From Chloroflexota bacterium (GTDB lineage Bacteria; Chloroflexota; Anaerolineae; VGOG01), in contig JAUWYT010000036.1 of NCBI GenBank assembly GCA_030615705.1, positions 1 through 9,650 of the forward strand: 9,650 bases of DNA, read 5' to 3'. This document shows positions 1 through 5,122 of this stretch, piece after piece; within the stretch, counting starts at the first letter, position 1; every line of letters begins with the position of its first letter. Both the position numbers and the translations under genes were made by a program. A model generated the notes under the pieces. That model was not told the origin of the DNA. It made no database searches and saw nothing but the letters and a program-made list of their open reading frames with translations.

Positions 1-445
1 CGGGGGGTCGCTTTCTGGCAAGAAGCTGATCATTGACTACCTGTGCCAGAGGGGCCGCCCCTTCCTCTTCTCCAGCGCCACCACCCCAGCCGACACCGCC
101 GCTTGCCTGGCGGCCCTTGACTTGTTGGAGGAGTCCACCGAGCTGGTGGACAAGCTGTGGGAGAACACCCGCTACTTCAAAGCCGAGATGAAGGGCCTGG
201 GGTTCGACACCGGCAGGACAGAAACGCCTATCGTGCCTGTTATGCTGGGCGAGGCTCCGGTAGCCATGCAGTTCTCGGCGCGCCTTTTCGAGGAGGGGGT
301 CTTCGCTATGGCCCTGGGCTACCCCACCGTGCCCCGTGGACAGGCCCGTATCCGCGTTATGAATACCGCCGCCCACAGCCGAGACGACCTGGACAAGGGG
401 CTGGCAGCTTTCGAGAAGGTAGGCAAGGAGTTGGGCGTCATTTGA
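1..445 (+). CDS. kbl: Glycine C-acetyltransferase / 2-amino-3-ketobutyrate CoA ligase, C-terminal 147 residues (5' end outside window)
   Basis: This is the C-terminal part of a PLP-dependent alpha-oxoamine synthase. The frame opens at base 2 and runs without interruption to a TGA at 443-445. The full enzyme condenses glycine with acetyl-CoA, or works in reverse during threonine breakdown after threonine dehydrogenase, in the cytoplasm. Segments seen here match the family well. [18 protein letters not shown] corresponds to the conserved RPYLFSN.LAP region. IVPVMLGE is followed by [14 protein letters not shown], then an [15 protein letters not shown] helix and the ending GKELGVI. This ending is typical of Kbl more than of BioF, but BioF-like 8-amino-7-oxononanoate synthases are close paralogues. 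The PLP-binding lysine should lie just upstream of the window. No terminator separates it from the convergent ABC gene, and the two stop codons overlap. Confidence 0.88.
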   Translation, partial: GGSLSGKKLIIDYLCQRGRPFLFSSATTPADTAACLAALDLLEESTELVDKLWENTRYFKAEMKGLGFDTGRTETPIVPVMLGEAPVAMQFSARLFEEGVFAMALGYPTVPRGQARIRVMNTAAHSRDDLDKGLAAFEKVGKELGVI

Positions 446-2237
446 AGACATCGTACTCCTGCTCCAACTCGCGCCTGAACTGCTTCGTGTACAGCCGGTA
501 GTAGTGGCCCTGGGCGCGCAGTAGCTCGGCGTGGGTGCCCATCTCTGTGATGCGCCCGTCCTCGATGACGAGAATACGGTCCGCCCGCCTGATCGTCGAG
601 AGGCGGTGGGCGATGACGAAACTGGTGCGATCCCTCATCAGCGCCTCCATCCCCTGCTGGATCAGCACTTCGGTCAGCGTGTCCACCGAACTGGTCGCCT
701 CATCCATGACAAAGATCTCCGGCTGCGCCAGGATCGCCCGCGCCAGGCTGACCAGTTGCTTCTGGCCGACCGAAAGCAGCACGCCGCCCTCGCCCACTTC
801 CTCGTCGTAGCCCTTTTCCAGCGTGACGATGAAGTCATGGGCGCCAGCCAGTCTGGCTGCCTCCTCGATCTCCTCATCCGTGGCGTCCAACCGCCCGTAG
901 CGGATGTTCTCGCGGATGGTACCGGAGAACAAGTGCGGTGTCTGCAGCACCACGCCGATGCGCGACTGGATGGCGTGCAGTGATAGCTCGGTGTAATCCC
1001 GCCCACCGATGCGGATGACGCCGGCCTGGGGCTCGTAGAAGCGGCACAGCAGGTTGACGATGGTGGATTTGCCCCCGCCCGTCGGCCCCACCAGCGCGAT
1101 TGTCTCGCCGCGTCTCGCCTTCAGCGTGAAGTCCTGCAGCACGGGCTTGTCTTCTTCGTAGTAGAAGTCCACGTGGTCAAACTCGATGTCGCCCCGGATG
1201 GTGCCTGGATCAATCGCGCCGGGCCGGTCGGTCACCTCAGGCACGGCGTCAATCAGCGAAAAGACGCGCTCGGCCGAGGCAATCGCGTGTTGCATTTCGG
1301 CGTACACACGAGCCATGTCCTGGACAGGCCAGAGCATGAACGTGATGTACGAGACGAAAGCCCCGATGCCGCCGATGGTCATGCTGCCTACCTGGGCCTG
1401 CAAGCCACCGTACCAGGCGACGCTGCCCAATGCCACTGCGCTGATCAACTGCACCAGCGGGAGAAACAGCGCCGAGAGCCAGGCCGCCCGGTAGGACGCG
1501 CGGTACATCTCGCCCGAAAGCTCGCCGAACTCGCGCAGGTTCTCCTCCTCCCGACAGAGGGCTTTCACCACGCGCACGCCCTGGATGTTCTCGTTGTATG
1601 CGCCCGTGATCCTGGAGTTGATCTTGCGCACCAGCCGGTACTCCACGATGATCTTCTTCTTGAACAGGGCCGCCACTACCACCAGCACCGGGATGACGGC
1701 GAACACGATCAGGGCCAGCCGCCAGTTGATGGTCAGCATGAAGTAGACCGCCGTGGCGATGCTCGTCACCGCCCAGGTGACGTCCAGCAGCCCCCAGGTC
1801 ACCAGCTCGGCGATGCGGCCCGAATCGGAGGTGACGCGCGACATGATCCACCCCACCGGCGTCCGGTCGAAGTAGGAGAACGACAACTGCTGCAAATTGT
1901 CGAACATCTTCTTTCGCAAATCGTACCGGATGCGCTCCCCCAGGATGCCGACCAGGAAGATAAAGCCAAAGACCCCCACAGCCGACACCACAATCAACAA
2001 GCCGTAGGTAGTGATGATCCGCGTGAGCGCCGCCCTATCGCCTGCCAGGATGCCCTCGTCCACGATCTGTTTGCCGAGGTAGGTGAAGTACGAGTCCAGC
2101 AGCGACACAGACGAGATGGACAGCAGAAAGCCGACCAGCCACGGCCAATGGGGTTTGGTCTGGGCCAGAATGCGCAGAACGGTTCTGCCGTTGAACTCAG
2201 TCGTGAATTCTTCTTCTTCAAATTCAAAGTGCGACAC
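438..2237 (-). CDS. Heterodimeric ABC exporter subunit B: fused permease/ATPase with catalytic Glu and divergent LSVGQ signature
   Basis: This 599-residue half-transporter has a membrane domain (about residues 30-305, six likely helices) and an ATPase domain (about 349-585). Motifs are Walker A GPTGGGKS at 384-391, Q-loop Q432, X-loop EEVGEGG at 479-485, signature LSVGQ at 488-492 (Val for the usual Gly), Walker B IFVMD at 508-512 with catalytic E513, D-loop SVD at 517-519, and switch H544. I chose the GTG at 2235-2237 because AGGAGG at 2244-2249 lies 6 nt upstream. The open frame extends to an ATG at 2313-2315, but that has no comparable site and would overlap the upstream gene by 92 bp. With GTG the overlap is 14 bp, which suggests translational coupling. 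It probably pairs with subunit A (2224-4086) to export drugs, lipids or peptides across the inner membrane. The substrate cannot be read from sequence. Confidence 0.93.
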   Translation of the reverse strand: MSHFEFEEEEFTTEFNGRTVLRILAQTKPHWPWLVGFLLSISSVSLLDSYFTYLGKQIVDEGILAGDRAALTRIITTYGLLIVVSAVGVFGFIFLVGILGERIRYDLRKKMFDNLQQLSFSYFDRTPVGWIMSRVTSDSGRIAELVTWGLLDVTWAVTSIATAVYFMLTINWRLALIVFAVIPVLVVVAALFKKKIIVEYRLVRKINSRITGAYNENIQGVRVVKALCREEENLREFGELSGEMYRASYRAAWLSALFLPLVQLISAVALGSVAWYGGLQAQVGSMTIGGIGAFVSYITFMLWPVQDMARVYAEMQHAIASAERVFSLIDAVPEVTDRPGAIDPGTIRGDIEFDHVDFYYEEDKPVLQDFTLKARRGETIALVGPTGGGKSTIVNLLCRFYEPQAGVIRIGGRDYTELSLHAIQSRIGVVLQTPHLFSGTIRENIRYGRLDATDEEIEEAARLAGAHDFIVTLEKGYDEEVGEGGVLLSVGQKQLVSLARAILAQPEIFVMDEATSSVDTLTEVLIQQGMEALMRDRTSFVIAHRLSTIRRADRILVIEDGRITEMGTHAELLRAQGHYYRLYTKQFRRELEQEYDVFK

Positions 2238-4086
2238 AAGCAACCTCCTCCCAGACTTCCGAAGTCTCGGAGACTTCGGAAGTCTGACCGATCTCTCTCT
2301 CCAATTCGTCCTCAATGCGAGCCTGCACGTCGTAGATCTGACGGTAGATACCCTCTTGTGCCATCAACTCGTCGTGCGTCCCGCGTTGCACGATCCATCC
2401 CTGGTCAAGCACCAGGATCAAGTCGGCGTTCATCACGCTCTGGATGCGGTGGGCGATGATGAACGTGCTGCGGCCTTGCATCAGGTGTTGTAGCGCCTGG
2501 CGGATCTCGCCCTCGGTCTCCGTATCAACCGACGACGTGGCGTCGTCCAGGATCAGGATGCGCGGGTCTTTCAGCAGCGTGCGAGCGATGGCGACGCGCT
2601 GTTTCTGTCCGCCGGAGAGCGTGACTCCCTTCTCACCCACCAGGGTGTCGTAGCCATCGGGGAATGAAGTGATAACGTCGTGGAGGGCTGCCGCCCGTGC
2701 TGCGGCTTCGGCCTCCTCGTCAGAGACCTCTCGCCCCACCCCGTAGGTGATGTTCTCGCGGATGGTGCGGGAGAACAGGAAGGGCTCCTGCTCGACGATG
2801 CCGATCTGCTGGCGCAGGAAGTGGCGTGGGTACTCCTTCAGCTCCACCCCGTCGAGGGTCAGGCTGCCGCTGGTGTACTCGTAGAAACGGGGCAGCAGGT
2901 TGACCAGCGACGTCTTGCCCGAACCGGTCGAACCGAGCAGGGCCACGGCCTGTCCCGGCTCACACCGGAAGCTGATGTCCTTCAGCACCGCACTGTCCCC
3001 GTTGTCGTATTCAAAGCAAACGTCACGGAAGACGATCTCCCCCCGCACGTTGCCAGACGGCCTGTACGTACCCTCGTCCAGAGGTTCGCGTTCTTCCTTG
3101 ATTAGCTCGACCACGCGCTTATACGATACCATCCCGGTAGACATCTGCACGATCAGCCGCCCCAGGTTGCGTATGGGCCAGATTAGCCAGATGATCAGCC
3201 CGGTGGAAGCCAGGTAGGTGCCCACCGTGATCGTGCCGTTGATGGCCATCAACGCGCCAGCCACGAGAGCTCCCAGCATCTGGCCGCCACACAGGATGTC
3301 TGAGCTTGGCCAGAACATTGAGTGCAGCGTCAATAGCCACCGGCCACGCTGGAACTGCTCCCAGTTATCCTGCTCGAACTTGTCCCGCTCGTAGGATTGC
3401 CGGGCAAAGGCCTTGACCACCCGCACCCCGGTCAGGTTCTCCTGCAAAGTGGTCGAAAGCTTCGCCTCCTGCTCCTGAAAAGCCTCATAAGCTTTCGAGA
3501 CCTTTCTGAAGAAAAAGAGCGACATGACCACAATCAGCGGCACCACCATGACCGAAAGCAGCGCCAGTCGTGTGTTCAGGCTCATCAGGGCGGCGAAGTT
3601 GATGACAAAGAGCAAGATGATGCGCCCCGCGCCGATGGCCTGGTCGGCAAAGAAGCGGCGCAGCGCGTCAACGTCCGAGGTGGTGCGTTGGATCAACTCG
3701 CCGGTCTGTGTCTGGTCGTGATAGGTAAACGACAGCCGCTGGATGTGGTCGTACAGGTAATTCCGCAGACGCCGGGTGATCCCCTCCGCCGTCCGCGCGC
3801 TCAGCTTGCCACTGAGAAAGGAGAACGCTCCCTGTCCCAACGCCAGGGCCACAAAGCTCAACCCGACGAGCGGCAAGGTGCGATCAAACCTTTCCTGCCC
3901 CAGGACGTCGTCCACGAAATAGCGCAGCAGTAGCGAATTGCCCGATCCAAGAGCGGCCGCTATGCCCACGCCAAGCACCGCCCCCAGGTAGGCCAGGCGA
4001 AAGCCGGCCAACATGCGCCACAGGCCAACCAGGCGCTTGTCCGAAACAGCGGTTTTGAAACCGAACTTGGTTATAGATGTTGACAT
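2224..4086 (-). CDS. Heterodimeric ABC exporter subunit A: fused permease/ATPase with Asp in place of the catalytic Glu
   Basis: This 620-residue half-transporter has likely membrane helices near residues 31-50, 70-90, 151-170, 174-195, 262-282 and 289-305, then an ATPase domain from about 349 to 590. Walker A is GSTGSGKT at 385-392, Q-loop Q433, X-loop TLVGEKG at 481-487, signature LSGGQ at 490-494, Walker B ILILD at 510-514, D-loop SVD at 519-521 and switch H546. The residue after Walker B, normally the catalytic Glu, is Asp (D515). This is the classic mark of the degenerate ATPase site in exporters such as TM287/288 and BmrCD. The ATG is preceded by AGGAG at 4096-4100 with 9 nt spacing. 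The C-terminal tail (602-611, TSEVSETSEV) is encoded by a palindromic repeat and looks like an added extension. It is the first gene of the operon, downstream of a structured attenuator leader. Confidence 0.93.
   Translation of the reverse strand: MSTSITKFGFKTAVSDKRLVGLWRMLAGFRLAYLGAVLGVGIAAALGSGNSLLLRYFVDDVLGQERFDRTLPLVGLSFVALALGQGAFSFLSGKLSARTAEGITRRLRNYLYDHIQRLSFTYHDQTQTGELIQRTTSDVDALRRFFADQAIGAGRIILLFVINFAALMSLNTRLALLSVMVVPLIVVMSLFFFRKVSKAYEAFQEQEAKLSTTLQENLTGVRVVKAFARQSYERDKFEQDNWEQFQRGRWLLTLHSMFWPSSDILCGGQMLGALVAGALMAINGTITVGTYLASTGLIIWLIWPIRNLGRLIVQMSTGMVSYKRVVELIKEEREPLDEGTYRPSGNVRGEIVFRDVCFEYDNGDSAVLKDISFRCEPGQAVALLGSTGSGKTSLVNLLPRFYEYTSGSLTLDGVELKEYPRHFLRQQIGIVEQEPFLFSRTIRENITYGVGREVSDEEAEAAARAAALHDVITSFPDGYDTLVGEKGVTLSGGQKQRVAIARTLLKDPRILILDDATSSVDTETEGEIRQALQHLMQGRSTFIIAHRIQSVMNADLILVLDQGWIVQRGTHDELMAQEGIYRQIYDVQARIEDELEREIGQTSEVSETSEVWEEVACVAL
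2253..2285. repeat. Double palindrome (REP-like), 33 bp, inside the 3' end of exporter subunit A
   Basis: Two 15-bp arms, AGACTTCCGAAGTCT (2253-2267) and AGACTTCGGAAGTCT (2271-2285), are exact reverse complements separated by CGG. Each arm is also a palindrome around a single central base (AGACTTC-N-GAAGTCT). The 33-bp length equals 11 codons and keeps the frame of subunit A, where it encodes the repeated TSEV-type tail. In the minus-strand mRNA the hairpin lies just before the AGGAGG of subunit B (2244-2249). It could therefore slow ribosomes or protect the RNA at the gene junction. It has the form of a dispersed repeat, but only one copy is in the window. Confidence 0.85.
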
Positions 4087-4118
4087 GGTGTGTATCTCCT
4101 CTCTCCTTGACTACTCAC

Positions 4119-4270
4119 CCTCCCGCAGGTTGGGACGCTTTCCAGGCGTGAAAATGTGTCTCGACAGGACATTCAAGCCCACAAGTACTGCCAATCGCAA
4201 CCTGCGGGAGGCTAGGCTGAGTAGCCTCTTGCAGACAAAGAACAAGGCCGAGAACAATGCCCCCGGCCTT
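4119..4270 (-). promoter_or_regulatory. Structured 5' leader between the attenuator terminator and exporter subunit A
   Basis: There is no convincing gene between the leader terminator and the exporter start. Instead there are three exact inverted repeats: 4244-4250 with 4264-4270 (AAGGCCG/CGGCCTT), 4208-4214 with 4222-4228 (GAGGCTA/TAGCCTC), and a long-range 13-bp pair, 4119-4131 with 4199-4211 (CCTCCCGCAGGTT and its complement). The second and third share bases 4208-4211, so they cannot both form fully. No good promoter is visible here on the minus strand, so this RNA is probably made only by read-through of the terminator. Its role is inferred: a second control point or a spacer that keeps the exporter ribosome-binding site open. 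Confidence 0.55.
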
Positions 4271-4297
4271 ACAGAGAAACGTTGGGATAAAATAAAA

Positions 4298-4330
4298 CAG
4301 GCCGTGGGTGTCGTGTGCACCCACGGCCTG
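4298..4330 (-). terminator. Intrinsic terminator of the exporter leader (attenuator)
   Basis: Reading the minus strand, CAGGCCGTGGGTG (4330-4318), a 7-nt loop and CACCCACGGCCTG (4310-4298) form a perfect 13-bp GC-rich stem, followed at once by TTTTATTTTAT. This is a textbook intrinsic terminator. It starts 8 nt after the stop codon of the 34-codon leader ORF and more than 200 nt before the exporter genes, the position expected for an attenuator. The first half of its 5' arm (CAGGCCG) can instead pair with TGGCCTG inside the leader ORF (4417-4411), a candidate antiterminator. Confidence 0.85.
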
Positions 4331-4338
4331 CGGTAACT

Positions 4339-4443
4339 TTACCACAGTCTTTCAGGAGGCGCACTACGACAAGGCAACAAGTAATCTTCGTTGTTATCGC
4401 AGAGCCGAAACAGGCCAGCGACGAACATTCTTACAGTGTGCAT
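4339..4443 (-). CDS. 34-residue leader peptide preceding the ABC exporter operon
   Basis: This is a short ORF I read directly from the minus strand. The start ATG is at 4441-4443, the stop TAA at 4339-4341, and AAGGAGG at 4450-4456 gives a 6-nt spacing. The peptide begins MHTVRMFVAGLFRLC and ends PCRSAPPERLW, with the only Trp as the last residue. A nearer ATG (4446-4448) is too close to the ribosome-binding site and yields only five codons. The ORF begins about 20 nt after the predicted transcription start and ends 8 nt before the terminator, so its translation could control termination. There is no run of codons for one amino acid. The layout resembles antibiotic-sensing leaders such as that of bmrCD in Bacillus subtilis, which also precedes a heterodimeric ABC exporter. 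No function as a free protein is proposed. Confidence 0.75.
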   Translation of the reverse strand: MHTVRMFVAGLFRLCDNNEDYLLPCRSAPPERLW

Positions 4444-4469
4444 GTCATACCTCCTTAAAAGATGCAGAC

Positions 4470-4497
4470 ATTATACCATAATCCGGTGGATTGTCAA
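4470..4497 (-). promoter_or_regulatory. Strong sigma70-type promoter for the exporter leader
   Basis: On the minus strand, a consensus -35 TTGACA (4497-4492) and a consensus -10 TATAAT (4475-4470) are separated by 16 bp, with a TG just before the -10 (extended -10, TGGTATAAT). The transcript should begin near 4463, about 7 nt before the leader ribosome-binding site. A promoter this strong ahead of an exporter fits control at the later terminator rather than at initiation. Confidence 0.85.
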
Positions 4498-4552
4498 GTT
4501 TGCTTTCAACCACCTTTTTCTTCCTCACTTGAGGTTGGGGGGCAAATTGGAT

Positions 4553-4581
4553 TTGACATTCTGCCCCGAATATGGTATACT
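4553..4581 (+). promoter_or_regulatory. Strong sigma70-type promoter for the T-box leader and Liv-type importer operon
   Basis: TTGACA at 4553-4558 and TATACT at 4576-4581 have the ideal 17-bp spacing, and TG precedes the -10 by one base (extended -10). Transcription should start near 4588, a few bases before T-box stem I. It is divergent from the exporter promoter, and the two -35 boxes are about 55 bp apart. Confidence 0.85.
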
Positions 4582-4828
4582 CTACGACAAATCAAACATT
4601 GCCAAAGACTGGGAACAGGACTAGTAAGCCTTCAGGCGAGGCCCAGAGAGTCGGGGTAAGGTGGAAGCCCGACGCCAGCGCGAAGGCCGAATGGACCTGG
4701 GAGTTGCAGGCCGAACGGGGTAGTCCCCAAGTAAGCCGAGCCGGAGTCGCCACCGTTATCAGGGCTGAGGGTATTGGACGGCATAGCGGCTGTCCCGTAC
4801 CTGCAACGAGTGAGGCTGGCTCACGACT

Positions 4829-4852
4829 ATCCGCTGTCATGGCGGATTTTTT
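4829..4852 (+). other. Terminator-like hairpin inside the T-box leader
   Basis: ATCCGC (4829-4834) and GCGGAT (4842-4847) form a 6-bp stem with a 7-nt loop, leading directly into six T residues (4847-4852). It sits where stem III and the following linker of a T-box are expected, upstream of the antiterminator. The same CCGCTGT strand (4831-4837) can instead pair with ATAGCGG at 4783-4789. It may simply be stem III, or a weak early termination point. Confidence 0.45.
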
Positions 4853-4908
4853 CGTTTCAGGGAGTCAGCCTAAGAAGGGTGGCACCACGGGTGCTTCTGG
4901 CTACGGAG

Positions 4909-4942
4909 CCCTCGTCCCTTACCGGGACGGGGGTTTTTGTTT
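4909..4942 (+). terminator. T-box intrinsic terminator
   Basis: CCCTCGTCCC (4909-4918), a TTACC loop and GGGACGGGGG (4924-4933) make a 10-bp stem with one G-T pair, followed by TTTTTGTTT. It stands just after the T-box sequence, whose stabilised antiterminator would normally compete with the 5' arm. This is the regulated stop for the importer operon. Confidence 0.92.
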
Positions 4943-5042
4943 GGGGGAAGGTCGGGAGGGGGATCATCAGGTCATCCTACTAGCTTCTAGCGTAGTGGCG
5001 CGGATGGTCGGCTCACTCCCTCCGCCAGTCCCGAAGGGTGAC

Positions 5043-5069
5043 AAGGAGGTGATGGACTATGTAGCGTGA
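5043..5069 (+). other. Perfect Shine-Dalgarno sequence with only minimal ORFs behind it
   Basis: AAGGAGGTGAT (5043-5053) matches the full anti-Shine-Dalgarno complement, yet no gene follows. An ATG at 5059-5061 has ideal spacing but is followed at once by TAG (5062-5064). An overlapping ATG at 5052 encodes just MDYVA before TGA at 5067-5069. The next real gene, the binding protein, starts at 5123 with its own AGGAG. The rest of the 4943-5122 interval shows no other feature I can support. Confidence 0.4.
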
Positions 5070-5122
5070 TGCTCATCGGGTAAATCTTATGAACACAAAA
5101 ACGAAAGGAGAAAAAGAAGAGA

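Larger units (their letters stand above)
4589..4942 (+). promoter_or_regulatory. T-box riboswitch, predicted tRNA-Trp specific, controlling the Liv-type importer
   Basis: A T-box measures the charging of a tRNA and lets transcription pass a terminator when uncharged tRNA binds. Stem I can be traced: CAGG (4616-4619) pairs with CCTG (4696-4699), and GCCTTC (4628-4633) with GAAGGC (4682-4687). These enclose the specifier loop, with AGTA (4623-4626) on one side and CGAATGGA (4688-4695) on the other. In the usual GAA-NNN-A pattern the specifier is TGG (4692-4694), the Trp codon. The AGAGAG bulge (4645-4650) and a GTCGGG/CCCGAC distal hairpin (4650-4673) follow. A GGGG/CCCC hairpin lies at 4717-4728 and the conserved CCGTTATC at 4753-4760. 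The T-box sequence AAGGGTGGCACCACGG is at 4875-4890. Its UGGC bulge pairs with a tRNA ending GCCA, so discriminator base G, as in tRNA-Trp. The start coordinate is inferred from the promoter. Confidence 0.9.

Noticed and set aside
2253..2285. Intrinsic terminator within the exporter operon
   Set aside because: The hairpin lies inside coding sequence and has no T-run on either strand. Repeat or junction hairpin is a better description.
2238..2315. Longer start (ATG at 2315) for exporter subunit B
   Set aside because: It would overlap subunit A by 92 bp and translate the palindromic repeat. The GTG at 2237 has an AGGAGG at 6 nt and fits the usual family N-terminus.
1173..2459. 428-codon plus-strand open frame opposite the exporter genes
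   Set aside because: It lies antisense to two well-supported ABC genes, and its His/Asp/Arg-rich low-complexity product matches no family. It is a GC-driven shadow.
4115..4345. 76-codon minus-strand open frame starting at the end of the leader ORF
   Set aside because: It runs through the terminator and the paired leader segments, has no ribosome-binding site, and shows no recognisable protein features. The RNA structures explain the sequence better.
4339..4443. Classical amino-acid-starvation attenuator (trpL or hisL type)
   Set aside because: There is no run of codons for a single amino acid, only one terminal Trp. The Trp possibility is kept as a separate low-weight hypothesis.
4692..4694. 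Alternative specifier readings one base to either side (ATG for Met, GGA for Gly)
   Set aside because: They do not fit the GAA-NNN-A spacing. Met tRNAs have A73 and Gly tRNAs usually U73, which conflicts with the C in the T-box bulge. TGG/Trp satisfies both.
4572..5069. 165-codon plus-strand open frame through the T-box region
   Set aside because: It covers the promoter -10, the entire T-box and its terminator, so it is non-coding RNA rather than a gene.
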